Shown: positions 1 to 6,996 of the stretch, piece by piece
How the letters are laid out: each line of letters opens with the position of its first letter
Numbering within the stretch: position 1 is the first letter of the stretch
DNA from: an uncultured Azospirillum sp.
Lineage (GTDB): Bacteria; Pseudomonadota; Alphaproteobacteria; Azospirillales; Azospirillaceae
Direction: 5' to 3'
Assembly (NCBI RefSeq): GCF_946480385.1
Contig: NZ_CAMLJP010000128.1
Location: forward strand, 1 to 15,859
DNA length: 15,859 nt
The notes under the pieces: model-generated
Told to the model about the DNA's origin: nothing
Database searches by the model: none
Seen by the model: the letters and a program-made list of their open reading frames with translations, nothing else
Made by a program: the position numbers and the translations under genes

Positions 1-10
1 GGACACGGGT

Positions 11-871
11 TCACGCAGATCTTAGCTCGGCTTGTTCGGGGGTGATGTATCCGATGGCCGAGTGGGCACGTTGGCGATTGTAGTAGGTTTCGATGTAGGC
101 GAACACCTCGCGGCGCGCCTGGTCGCGGGTTTCGAACCGAGTGCGGTGGACCAACTCGACCTTGAGGGTGTGGAAGAAGCTCTCCATGGGAGCATTGTCG
201 TAGCAGCAGCCCTTGCGCGACATGGACTGCCGCATCCCGGCCGTCTGCAACAGGTCGCGGTAGTCCCGGGAGGCATACTGACTTCCGCGATCGGAATGCT
301 GGATGAGACCCACAGCTGGCCGTTGGCGCTGGATGGCCATGACCAGGGCCGAAGTGGCGAGTTCGGCGCGCATATGGTCGCGCATCGCCCAGCCAACGAT
401 CTTCCGGGTCGCCAAGTCGAGGACAGCCGCCAGATACAGCCAGCCGTCAGCGGTGGGTAGGTAGGTGATGTCGGCAAGCCAGACCCGGTTGGGCTCGGCC
501 ACCTGGAAGGCTTGGCCCAGCAGATCGGGAACGACCGGCAGGCCATGGCGGCTGTCGGTCGTGACGGGCCGGAACCGGTGTGCGGCGGCACCCCGGATGC
601 CGTGGCGGCGCATCAGACGCGCCACCCGGCCCCGGCTGGCGGCGACGCCCTCCGCGCGGAGAGCTGCATGCACGCGCGGGCTGCCATAGCGGCCATGGTG
701 GCGACCATGAACGCGTCAGACCTCAGCCAGAAGCTGTCGGTTGGCAGCGGCCCGCTGGCTTTCCGGCCGCCCACGCCACGCGTAGTAACCGCTGGCGGAC
801 ACCCCGAGCACCGAGCACATAAGCCGGGTCGGGAACTCGTCCCGGTGGTCCTCAATGAAGCGGAACCTCAT
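11..871 (-). pseudogene. IS3-family transposase OrfB (integrase core), interrupted by in-frame TGA
   Basis: Read without the stop this frame gives 286 residues, the usual OrfB size. It starts at ATG 869-871, which overlaps the orfA stop as ATGA. Residues 1-51 (MRFRFIEDHRDEF... to ...RQLLAEV) are typical of the OrfB N-terminus. A TGA at 716-718 then replaces what is normally an Arg codon (CGA to TGA would do it), and the same frame resumes at once with RVHGRHHGRYGSPRVHAALR. The catalytic DDE triad is intact downstream: Asp in WLADITY (about residue 134), Asp in HSDRGSQY (about 194) and Glu in DNAPMESFF (about 230), with 35 residues between the second and third, as expected for IS3. The stop lies before the whole catalytic core, so both OrfB and the frameshifted OrfAB would be truncated. 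A GTG at 671-673 could restart a 220-residue core, but would lack the N-terminus. Confidence 0.88.
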
Positions 872-1194
872 CTCGGTGCTTCCGAGAAGATGCTGATGGC
901 CTTTTTTGAAATGTCGCGTTCCTGCCGGGCGCGCTCCAGCTCGCGTCGCAGCCGCGCGATCTCCGCCGTCTGCTCGTCCGGCTTGGCCGGCATGGCGGCG
1001 CCGAATGTGGCGGCAGCGCCGGGCCGTGAGCGCGGCGGGTGGCCTTGAGCTACCCGTCGCCAGTTCCGCAACACCGAGGCTTGGAGGCCCAGCTCCCGCG
1101 CCACATGTTCCAGTGGCCGGCCGCTCCCTTCCAGCAGGGCAACGGCCTCACGCTTGAACTCGTCCGTGAAGGATCGCCTTGTCTTCGTCGTCAT
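868..1194 (-). CDS. IS3-family transposase OrfA (helix-turn-helix protein)
   Basis: This 108-residue protein begins MTTKTRRSFTDEFKREAV, the hallmark start of the HTH_Tnp_1 family. Residues about 8-50 form the DNA-binding helix-turn-helix that recognises the IS ends. The C-terminal part (EIARLRRELERARQERDISKK) is a heptad-like leucine zipper used for OrfA and OrfAB multimerisation. Near its end the codons for KK sit on an A_AAA_AAG slippery heptamer, at which a -1 shift would join it to OrfB. The stop overlaps the orfB start (ATGA). Length and motif order are normal, so this half of the IS looks intact even though orfB is not. Confidence 0.88.
   Translation of the reverse strand: MTTKTRRSFTDEFKREAVALLEGSGRPLEHVARELGLQASVLRNWRRVAQGHPPRSRPGAAATFGAAMPAKPDEQTAEIARLRRELERARQERDISKKAISIFSEAPR
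901..907 (-). other. Putative programmed -1 frameshift site of the IS (A_AAA_AAG)
   Basis: On the minus strand the orfA frame reads TCA AAA AAG GCC, placing the heptamer A AAA AAG in the phase required for tandem tRNA slippage. After a -1 shift the frame reads through KKGHQHLLGSTE into the orfB start MRFRF with no stop codon, giving a fused OrfAB. This is the standard expression strategy of IS3 elements. I did not model a downstream stimulatory structure. The fusion would still hit the TGA at 716-718. Confidence 0.75.
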
Positions 1195-1221
1195 CAGACA
1201 CCTTCCCGCTCCACTCGGAGC

Positions 1222-2121
1222 TTAGCTGAGATGTCCACCGAAACGGGGAAAGATCAACCGTAAGATGCCTCGGGTCAGCGGATCGTCCCGGCAGGTCATG
1301 CCCAGGATGATGTCGAAATGGTTACGTCCGGAGACTTCGACGAAGCCGGTCGGGTTCCCCTGACGCTCGAGCGCCGCCTGGTAGCGTGCCGTCTGCCATT
1401 TGAACTCGCCGGTGTCGCTCGGAGCGTAGCTCAGCAGCACCGGCAGGTCGGGGGGCGGCAGCCGGCGGAGCGGGCTGTTGGCAGCGGCGCTCTCCGCCGT
1501 CAGACGTGCCCACCCGTTGACATGGCAATGGCGCAGCGGCTCCAGGTCGTAGAGGCCGCTGATCAGAGTGGCACTCCTCACCGCGCCACGCGGCAGGCCG
1601 AAGCCATGCTGCCAGTCGTCCGCGGCCAGCATGGCGCCGAGATGCCCGCCGGCCGAATTGCCGCCGACATGGATCTGCGCCGAGTCACCACCGTAACGGG
1701 CGATGTTGGCATGGACCCAAGCCAGCGCGGCGCGGCACTGGCGCACCGTCTCCGCCAGTTCGACGCTGGGCAGCAGCGCGTAATTCACCGTCACCACCAT
1801 CACGCCCTCCGCCGTGAACAGCGGCGCCATGAAGCCACTGTCGGCGGCGTCGAGCAGACGCCAGTAGCCGCCATGGACGAAGACGAAGACCGGCACCGGC
1901 CGATCGGCTCCCGGAACGCGGTAGATGTCCAACCGCTCCGGCTCGCTCGGGCCGTAGGGCACTCCAGTCTCGCAGGGCAGAGCCGCCTGGGCTTCCTCGG
2001 TGAGGCGGCGGTAGCGGGCCAGGATCGGCCAGATGTCGTCCACCGTGCCGCGGGCGTCGTATTCCCGGTCCAGCCGCGCCCGGTCGAAGTCGCGCCACGC
2101 CTCCGCATCAGACGCCGACAT
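1222..2121 (-). CDS. Alpha/beta hydrolase, kynurenine-formamidase (AFMID)-like; 3' end replaced by IS sequence
   Basis: This 299-residue cytoplasmic hydrolase has the HSL/AFMID-type fold. The oxyanion-hole motif HGGYW is at residues 83-87, the nucleophile Ser156 lies in GNSAGG, the acid is probably Asp236 (SDTGEFKWQ), and His268 is in GRNHFD. HGGYW plus this elbow is typical of arylformamidases that turn N-formylkynurenine into kynurenine plus formate, but related esterases share it, so the substrate is inferred. It is the last gene of the importer operon; its ATG (2119-2121) overlaps the end of the LivF-type gene by 14 bases, suggesting translational coupling. The last five residues (GGHLS) and the stop are supplied by the IS that begins at about 1237, so the native C-terminus is lost. 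The missing part is probably short, because the frame already passes the catalytic His and a terminal helix (PLTRGILRLI). Confidence 0.8.
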   Translation of the reverse strand: MSASDAEAWRDFDRARLDREYDARGTVDDIWPILARYRRLTEEAQAALPCETGVPYGPSEPERLDIYRVPGADRPVPVFVFVHGGYWRLLDAADSGFMAPLFTAEGVMVVTVNYALLPSVELAETVRQCRAALAWVHANIARYGGDSAQIHVGGNSAGGHLGAMLAADDWQHGFGLPRGAVRSATLISGLYDLEPLRHCHVNGWARLTAESAAANSPLRRLPPPDLPVLLSYAPSDTGEFKWQTARYQAALERQGNPTGFVEVSGRNHFDIILGMTCRDDPLTRGILRLIFPRFGGHLS

Positions 2122-2809
2122 AGGCTTCCACCCGCTCTTTGTCGCGCGACAGGTCGTCGGAGCGGCCGGACCAGACGATGCGGCCCTTCTCCATCACGTA
2201 ATGGCGGTCGGCGATGCGCATCAGATGGTCGATGTTCTTGTCGATCACCAAGATCGCCTGCCCTTCGGCCTTCAATCGCTCCAGGCAATTCCAGATCTCC
2301 AGGCGGATCAGCGGGGCTAGCCCTTCCGTTGCTTCGTCCAGGATCAGCAGGTGCGGGTTGGTCATCAGGGCGCGGCCGATAGCGACCATCTGCTGCTCGC
2401 CGCCCGACAGGGTGCGCGCCTTCTGCCGCCGCCGCTCATGCAGGCGGGGGAACAGCGCGAACACCCGCTGCAGAGTCCAGGGGGTTGCGTGACCGGCGCG
2501 GTTGGCAGCGGTGGCGACCAGATTCTCCTCCACCGTCAGGGTGGGAAAGACGTGCCGCCCCTCCGGCACCAGCCCAAGGCCGAGCGCGCCGATGCGGTGC
2601 GCCGCCAGCCCCTGGATCGCCTTCCCGCGCAAGGATACCCAGCCGCTGGACGGACGGACCAGACCGGTTACCGACTTGACCAACGTGGTCTTGCCCATAC
2701 CGTTGCGGCCCATCAGCGTCACCATCTCCCCCGGTGCCACCGCCAGATCGACGCCGAACAGCACCTTGCTGCGGCCATAGCCGCTCTCCAGACCGGTGAC
2801 CTCAAGCAT
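2108..2809 (-). CDS. livF: ABC transporter ATP-binding protein, LivF type (HAAT family)
   Basis: This 233-residue cytoplasmic ATPase is one of two that power the importer. Walker A is GRNGMGKTT (residues 34-42), the signature is LSGGEQQ and Walker B is LLILDEA. It ends with the DRHYVMEKGRIVWSG segment typical of LivF. The start MLEVTGLESG at 2807-2809 is preferred over an upstream frame-open start at 2845 because family alignment begins there and it gives the overlap ATGCTTGA with the preceding ATPase gene. The post-Walker-B switch segment reads VIDKN rather than the usual VEQN, so the position normally His or Gln is Lys. The label livF is a family name only; the cargo is probably an aromatic or amino-acid-like catabolic substrate, judged from the neighbouring pathway. 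Confidence 0.9.
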   Translation of the reverse strand: MLEVTGLESGYGRSKVLFGVDLAVAPGEMVTLMGRNGMGKTTLVKSVTGLVRPSSGWVSLRGKAIQGLAAHRIGALGLGLVPEGRHVFPTLTVEENLVATAANRAGHATPWTLQRVFALFPRLHERRRQKARTLSGGEQQMVAIGRALMTNPHLLILDEATEGLAPLIRLEIWNCLERLKAEGQAILVIDKNIDHLMRIADRHYVMEKGRIVWSGRSDDLSRDKERVEAYVGV

Positions 2810-3557
2810 GGATCTTCTCCTCCCCCAAATAGGCAGCGCGCACACGGGGGTCGTTGCGGATCTCCCCCGCGGTGCCCGACGCGACGATCCGCCCGGCGAC
2901 CAGGACCGAGATGCGGTCCGCCAACGCGAACACCGCGTCCATGTCGTGTTCCACCAGCAGGATGGTCACCCGCCCCTTCAACTGGCGCAGGATGGAGACC
3001 ACCTGCCGTGAGTCCGAAGCGCCCATGCCGGCCATCGGCTCGTCGAGGATCAGCACCTGCGGCTGGAGCGCCAGCGCCACAGCCAGTTCGAGCTGGCGCA
3101 TCTCGCCGTGCGACAGATCCTCGACCAGCGTATCGGCCCGCGCGGTCAGGCCGGTGGTGGCAAGGGCGTGGCGCGCCGGGTCGCGCAGCCGGGCGTCGCT
3201 GCGGGCGTCGGTCCAGAAGCGGAAGGAATGGCCGGCGCGCGCCTGCACCGCCAGCGCCACATTGTCCTCCACCGTGGAGCCGTGAACCAGCTGCGTGATC
3301 TGGAAGGAGCGGCCGAGACCGGCCAGAGCGCGGCGTTCCACCGGCCAACTGGTGACGTCGCGCCCGTCCAGCAGGACCATGCCGGTGTCGGGGCGTAGCT
3401 CTCCAGTGATCTGCCCGATCAGGGTCGATTTGCCGGCCCCGTTCGGGCCGATGACTGCATGCAGTTCGCCCGCCGCGAGATCGAGCGACAGCCCGTCGGT
3501 GGCGATCAGGCTGCCGAAGCTCTTGCGCAGGTCGCGCAAGGACAGGGCCGGGCTCAT
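2802..3557 (-). CDS. livG: ABC transporter ATP-binding protein, LivG type (HAAT family)
   Basis: This 251-residue ATPase partners the LivF-type subunit under the LivH/LivM-type membrane pair. Walker A is GPNGAGKST (residues 37-45), the signature is LSHGEMRQLE, Walker B is VLILDEP followed by the LivG-like MAGM, and the switch is LLVEHDMD with a normal His. The longer loop after the first strands (FQITQLVHGSTVEDNVALA) is the LivG hallmark. I place the start at MSPALSL (3555-3557), which overlaps the preceding permease stop as ATGA; the frame stays open to 3644 but that extension lies inside the permease gene and resembles nothing. The stop overlaps the next gene by 8 bases. Role as an importer ATPase is secure; substrate is inferred only from the locus. 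Confidence 0.92.
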   Translation of the reverse strand: MSPALSLRDLRKSFGSLIATDGLSLDLAAGELHAVIGPNGAGKSTLIGQITGELRPDTGMVLLDGRDVTSWPVERRALAGLGRSFQITQLVHGSTVEDNVALAVQARAGHSFRFWTDARSDARLRDPARHALATTGLTARADTLVEDLSHGEMRQLELAVALALQPQVLILDEPMAGMGASDSRQVVSILRQLKGRVTILLVEHDMDAVFALADRISVLVAGRIVASGTAGEIRNDPRVRAAYLGEEKIHA

Positions 3558-4564
3558 CGCCGCACCTTTCCGAACATGCTCAGCAGCCCCCCTTCGAGAA
3601 GCAGCACGACCAGCACCAGGATCGGCCCCAGGATCAGCATCCAATGCTCGGTCAGATCGGCCAGCCAGACCTCCAGCAAGATAAAGGCGGCGGCGCCGAT
3701 CACAGGGCCGATCAGGGTTCCGACCCCGCCCAGCACCACCATCACCATCACCTCGCCGGAGCGGATCCAGCTCAGCATCTCCGGGCTGACGAAGCGGGAC
3801 TCGTTGGCGGCGAGCGCGCCGGCCAGACCGGCGATGGCGCCGGACAGCAAGAAGGCGGCCAGCCGGTAGCGGGTGACGTCGTAGCCCAGCGCCCGCATCC
3901 GCCGCTCCGACATGCGGGCTCCCCGCAGCACCATGCCGAAGCGGGCGTTGGTCAGCCGCTTCAATCCGAAGAAGACCAGCAGCAGCATTGCGAGGCAGGC
4001 GTAGTAGAAGACCGCCGGATCGGACAGCGCTAGCCCCGGCACATTGTTGCGGGCGGACATGATGAGGCCGTCGTCGCCACCGTAGTACTTCAGCCCGACC
4101 ACGACGTAGAAGATCATCTGGGCGAAGGCGAGCGTGATCATGATGAAATGGACGCCGCGGGTCCGCAGGCTGAGGAAGCCGATCGCCAGGGCGGCCAGCC
4201 CCGACACCACCATCGCCAGCGGCAGCGTGACCAGTCCCGACCGGCTGCCGGCGAAACCCAGGATCGGCACGCCCTCGTCCAGGTGGAAGCCCAGGACCGC
4301 CACGGTGTAGCCGCCCAGCCCGAAGAAGGCGGCGTGACCGAAGCTGACCAGCCCGCCATAGCCGAGCACGAGGTCGAGGCTGAGTGCCAGCATCGCCATG
4401 ATGACGATGCGGGTTGTGAGGGTAACCAGATAGCTGTCGTTCAGCAACTGCGACAGCGGTGGGACCAGGGCGAGGACGGCGAACAGGGCCGCCGCCTCCA
4501 TCAACGGCCGCTGTGACGGACGGCGGATGCCGGCCGGCGCGGCGGTGTTTGCGACGAGTGCCAT
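3554..4564 (-). CDS. livM: ABC transporter permease, LivM type (HAAT family)
   Basis: This 336-residue inner-membrane protein has about nine to ten hydrophobic segments. The LivM core motif LVLGYGGLVSFGHAAFFGLGGY is followed by conserved helices and the cytoplasmic coupling region RGARMSERRMRALGYDVTRYR, which contacts the ATPases. A polar N-terminal tail of about 20 residues precedes the first membrane segment. The ATG (4562-4564) shares one base with the TGA of the LivH-type gene (TGATG), and its own stop overlaps the LivG-type start, so the four transporter genes are translationally chained. Together with the LivH-type subunit it forms the transmembrane channel for a substrate delivered by the binding protein encoded upstream. 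Confidence 0.92.
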   Translation of the reverse strand: MALVANTAAPAGIRRPSQRPLMEAAALFAVLALVPPLSQLLNDSYLVTLTTRIVIMAMLALSLDLVLGYGGLVSFGHAAFFGLGGYTVAVLGFHLDEGVPILGFAGSRSGLVTLPLAMVVSGLAALAIGFLSLRTRGVHFIMITLAFAQMIFYVVVGLKYYGGDDGLIMSARNNVPGLALSDPAVFYYACLAMLLLVFFGLKRLTNARFGMVLRGARMSERRMRALGYDVTRYRLAAFLLSGAIAGLAGALAANESRFVSPEMLSWIRSGEVMVMVVLGGVGTLIGPVIGAAAFILLEVWLADLTEHWMLILGPILVLVVLLLEGGLLSMFGKVRR

Positions 4565-5478
4565 CAGCGTTGCTCCGGAAACAGGCCCTGCGGGTGCAGG
4601 ATCAGCACCACCGCCATGACCAGATAGATCGCGACCGAGGCCACCGACATGCCGAGCGCGTCAGCGACCGAGCTGCTGAACAGCAGCTTGAACAGGCCGG
4701 GCACAAAGGCGCGGCCCAGCGTATCGACCATCGCAATCAGCATCGATCCGGCGAAGGCCCCCTTGACCGACCCGACCCCGCCGACCACGACGACGACGAA
4801 GGTCAGGATCAGGATCTGTTCGCCCATGCCGATCTGGGTGGACTGGATCGGGGCGGCGAGGATGCCGGCCAGCCCGGCCAGCGCAGCACCCAGCGCGAAG
4901 ACGGTGGTGTAGAGCCAGGCGATGTTAACCCCCAGCACCGCCACCATGTCCCGGTCGCTGGCCCCGGCCCGTACCAGCATGCCCAGCCGCGTGCGCTCCA
5001 CCAGCAGGTGCAGTGCGACCGCCACCGCGGCTCCCACCCCCATCACCACCAGCCGGTAGACCGGATAGGACAGCCCCGGCATCAGTTGAACCGAGCCGTT
5101 GAGCCAGTCCGGTACCGAGACCAGCAGCGGGGCGCGGCCCCACAGGATGGTGGCGAGTTCGTTGGCGGTCAGGATCAGGCCGAAGGTCGCCAGCACTTGG
5201 TAGAGATGGTCGCGGTGGTAGAGCCGGCGGAAGATCGCCATCTCCACCGCCAGCCCGACTGCGGCGGCCCCGGCCATGCCGCCGAGGATGCCCAGCGGCA
5301 GCGACCCGGTGCGGGCGCCGACAGTGGTGCCGACGAAGGCTCCGATCATGTAGAGCGACCCGTGGGCAAGATTGATCAGCCCCATGATGCCGAAGATCAG
5401 CGTCATCCCGGTCGCCAGCAGGAAGAGGGTGAAGCCGAGCTGAACAGCGTTCAGCGACTGTTCGAAGAGAAGTTGCAC
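4564..5478 (-). CDS. livH: ABC transporter permease, LivH type (HAAT family)
   Basis: This 304-residue inner-membrane permease contains the LivH signature LATGMTLIFGIMGLINLAHG near the N-terminus, the coupling segment RTRLGMLVRAGASDRDMVAVLGV in the middle and the C-terminal VGGVGSVKGAFAGS helix. The start is GTG at 5476-5478, chosen because a good Shine-Dalgarno GGGAGG lies 8 bases upstream and the family begins at this residue. It is separated from the binding-protein gene by 153 bases that hold a cluster of palindromes, the only large gap in the operon. This could allow the binding protein to be made in excess over the membrane parts. Substrate is unproven. Confidence 0.92.
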   Translation of the reverse strand: MQLLFEQSLNAVQLGFTLFLLATGMTLIFGIMGLINLAHGSLYMIGAFVGTTVGARTGSLPLGILGGMAGAAAVGLAVEMAIFRRLYHRDHLYQVLATFGLILTANELATILWGRAPLLVSVPDWLNGSVQLMPGLSYPVYRLVVMGVGAAVAVALHLLVERTRLGMLVRAGASDRDMVAVLGVNIAWLYTTVFALGAALAGLAGILAAPIQSTQIGMGEQILILTFVVVVVGGVGSVKGAFAGSMLIAMVDTLGRAFVPGLFKLLFSSSVADALGMSVASVAIYLVMAVVLILHPQGLFPEQR

Positions 5479-5507
5479 GGGAACGGCCTCCCGGTGAGTG
5501 GCGTCTG

Positions 5508-5625
5508 GAGGTCCTCTCCCGCCTCTCGCGGAAGCGAAACTTCCGCTGACGGCGTCAGGCGGATCGAAGATCCGCTGAGAGCTTCGGAAGAGGGAGGGGA
5601 CCCACGAAGTGGGGAGGGTGAGGGT
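5508..5625. repeat. Palindromic interspersed repeat (REP-like) between binding protein and permease genes
   Basis: The intergenic gap holds several adjacent hairpins: GCGGAAG-N5-CTTCCGC (5528-5546), CTGAC-GGC-GTCAG (5546-5558), GCGGATC-GAA-GATCCGC (5559-5575) and CCCACGAAGTGGG (5601-5613). CCTCTCCC-like and GAGGGAGGGG-like outer arms flank them. Bases 5597-5625 match 14173-14201 at 28 of 29 positions, so this is a dispersed repeat rather than a unique terminator. By analogy with the REP between malE and malF it may protect or partly terminate the upstream mRNA and raise binding-protein output; that role is inference. Confidence 0.75.
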
Positions 5626-5631
5626 TGTTGC

Positions 5632-6810
5632 TTACAGCTTGCACGCCTCGGCGTGCGAGTCGCCACGGACCTCGAAAATCAGGTCGCCGGTCTGCAGCGC
5701 CACCTGTCCATCGGCGCCGGCCACCGCCTTGACCTGATACCAGGCCTGGACCGGATGCTGGTTGGGGCCGAAGCGGAAACTGCCGCGGGTCAGCTTGACC
5801 ACCGACGACAGCATGGCACTGCGGAAAGCGTCCGGCTCCAGCTTGCCCTCCGTCTTGCGCAGGGCGGCACCGATCAGCAGGGCGGCATCGTAGCCTTGGC
5901 TGGCATAGACGCTGGGGCCGCGACCGTAGATCTTGGTGAAGGTCTTGACGAACTTCTGGTTGATCGGATTGTCGAAGTCGGTGTTCCAGTGGGTGGACCC
6001 GAGCAGCCCGGCGGCGGCCGGGCCGGTGGCGGCGACGGTGCGCTGCTCCAGCGACGGTTCCGACAGCACCATCGGGATCTCGTCCTTCAGGCCGGCCTGG
6101 GCGTACTGCTTGAGGAAGGCGATGCCCTGACCGCCGGAATGAGCCTGGAACACCACATCGGGCTTCAGCGAGCGGACCTTGGCGATCTCCGCTGAAAAGT
6201 CGGTCTGGTCGAGGCGGGTGTAGATCTCCTCCATCACCTCGCCCTTGAAGAAGCGCTTGAAGCCGGCGATGGCATCCTTGCCGGCGGGGTAGTTGGCGGC
6301 GAGCACAACGGCGCGCTTGTAGCCCAGGTTGGTGGCAAGCTGCCCGGTCGCCTCGTGCAGGGAATCGTTCTGCCACGCGGTCTGGAAGTAGTTCTTGTGG
6401 CAACCCGCCCCGGCATATTGCGACGGCGCGCCGTTCAGCCCGACGAACAGCGCGTTCTTCTCCAGGATCGCCGGCACCGCGGCGAGGACCGCGTTGGAGA
6501 AGATCATGCCGGTGAACAGCCTGACGCCGTCGCGCTGCATCATCTTCTCGGCGATCTGACGGGTGGTGGCCGGCTTGAGGTTGTCGTCCTCCACCAACAC
6601 TTCCACCGGGACATTGCCCAGCTTGCCGCCGCCCTCCTTGACCGCCAGCAGGAAGCCGTCGCGCACGTCCTCGCCCAGATAGCCGGCGGTGGTGGACAGC
6701 GTGGTGATGAAGCCGATCTTCACCGCGTCCGCCGCCAGCGCCGGTCCGGCTGCGGACGCCGTCAGCGACAGCGCCATCAGGCTTGCAGCGAGCATTTTGC
6801 CTGCCGTCAT
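5632..6810 (-). CDS. ABC transporter periplasmic substrate-binding protein (type I fold, HAAT family)
   Basis: This 392-residue protein begins with a clear Sec signal peptide (MTAGKMLAASLMALSL...), probably cut after ALA at about residue 27. The mature chain starts ADAVKIGFITTLSTTAGYLG, the usual opening of Peripla_BP_6 receptors for branched-chain amino acids, amides and aromatic acids. Further family segments are VEVLVEDDNLKPATTRQIAEKM, GTGMIFSNAVLA-like hinge and NYPAGKDAIAGF. I chose ATG 6808-6810 because the signal peptide begins there and a GGGAG ribosome site precedes it; a GTG at 6831 is possible but adds charged residues. It is the first gene of the importer operon and has a 51-base LysR-type control element upstream at 6946-6996. 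The ligand is not readable from sequence; a kynurenine-pathway or anthranilate-like compound is the contextual guess. Confidence 0.88.
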   Translation of the reverse strand: MTAGKMLAASLMALSLTASAAGPALAADAVKIGFITTLSTTAGYLGEDVRDGFLLAVKEGGGKLGNVPVEVLVEDDNLKPATTRQIAEKMMQRDGVRLFTGMIFSNAVLAAVPAILEKNALFVGLNGAPSQYAGAGCHKNYFQTAWQNDSLHEATGQLATNLGYKRAVVLAANYPAGKDAIAGFKRFFKGEVMEEIYTRLDQTDFSAEIAKVRSLKPDVVFQAHSGGQGIAFLKQYAQAGLKDEIPMVLSEPSLEQRTVAATGPAAAGLLGSTHWNTDFDNPINQKFVKTFTKIYGRGPSVYASQGYDAALLIGAALRKTEGKLEPDAFRSAMLSSVVKLTRGSFRFGPNQHPVQAWYQVKAVAGADGQVALQTGDLIFEVRGDSHAEACKL

Positions 6811-6945
6811 GTCCCTTCTCCCTCTTGTCACGGTCTGGTTGGATTTTTTGCGCGGCCGTCCGCGCCGCGCCCACAGCCGGGGCGGCGGGCGGGAACCCGG
6901 CCGGATTTGGAAACTGGAGTGCGGGGACAGCTTCCCCCCGCCTCA

Positions 6946-6996
6946 CATTCCGATCAAATGAGTTTTCTCGAATTGGCTATTCAAAGATTGAATAGC
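6946..6996 (-). promoter_or_regulatory. LysR-type control element/promoter for the importer operon (copy 1 of 2)
   Basis: Read in the direction of the importer operon, the element starts with the perfect dyad GCTATTCAA-TCT-TTGAATAGC (6996 to 6976), which fits the LysR box T-N11-A. It continues with CCAATTCGA, an A-rich spacer and CTCATTTGATCGGAATG. It matches 7957-8007 at 44 of 51 positions, and outside the dyad centre only two bases differ. TTGATC (6957-6952) may be the -35 hexamer; the -10 is unclear (GAAGCT at 6934-6929 is weak). The dyad overlaps the stop and last codons of lysR (stop at 6981-6983), so part of this operator is coding sequence. Confidence 0.8.

Larger units (their letters stand above)
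1..1237 (-). mobile_element. IS3-family insertion sequence, orfA + broken orfB, nearly complete
   Basis: The unit carries two overlapping transposase frames of IS3 type read leftwards, with a -1 slippery site between them. The right end is placed at 1237: on the minus strand the element would begin TGGACATCTC, directly where the hydrolase reading frame stops resembling its family. The left end at base 1 reads GGACAC, which matches the same terminal TGGACA if one more T lies just outside the window; beyond these six bases the terminal repeats agree poorly, so the ends are inferred. The flanking target duplication cannot be tested because the left flank is missing. A nonsense codon in orfB (716-718) makes autonomous transposition unlikely. 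Transcription of the importer operon runs into the element in the same direction as its transposase genes. Confidence 0.8.

Noticed and set aside
1318..2382. Long plus-strand open frame (354 codons) across the hydrolase and LivF-type genes
   Set aside because: It is antisense to two genes with intact catalytic motifs and its translation is Arg/Gln/His-rich with no domain; typical of GC-rich antisense frames.
5598..5625. G-rich tracts as a possible G-quadruplex or CRISPR repeat
   Set aside because: Only two copies exist in the window, over 8 kb apart, with no spacer array; the hairpin architecture and wide dispersal fit a REP-like element better.
4459..6195. Plus-strand open frame of 578 codons antisense to livH and the binding-protein gene
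   Set aside because: Very rich in His, Gln, Arg and Gly with no recognisable domain; the minus strand carries well-conserved transporter genes over the whole stretch.
6850..6865. GC-rich hairpin GCGCGG-CCGT-CCGCGC next to a run of six T/A, possible terminator
   Set aside because: The T run precedes the stem on the plus strand, and in the importer-operon transcript the stem is followed by A's rather than U's, so neither strand gives a proper intrinsic terminator. It lies in the 5' leader of the binding-protein gene.
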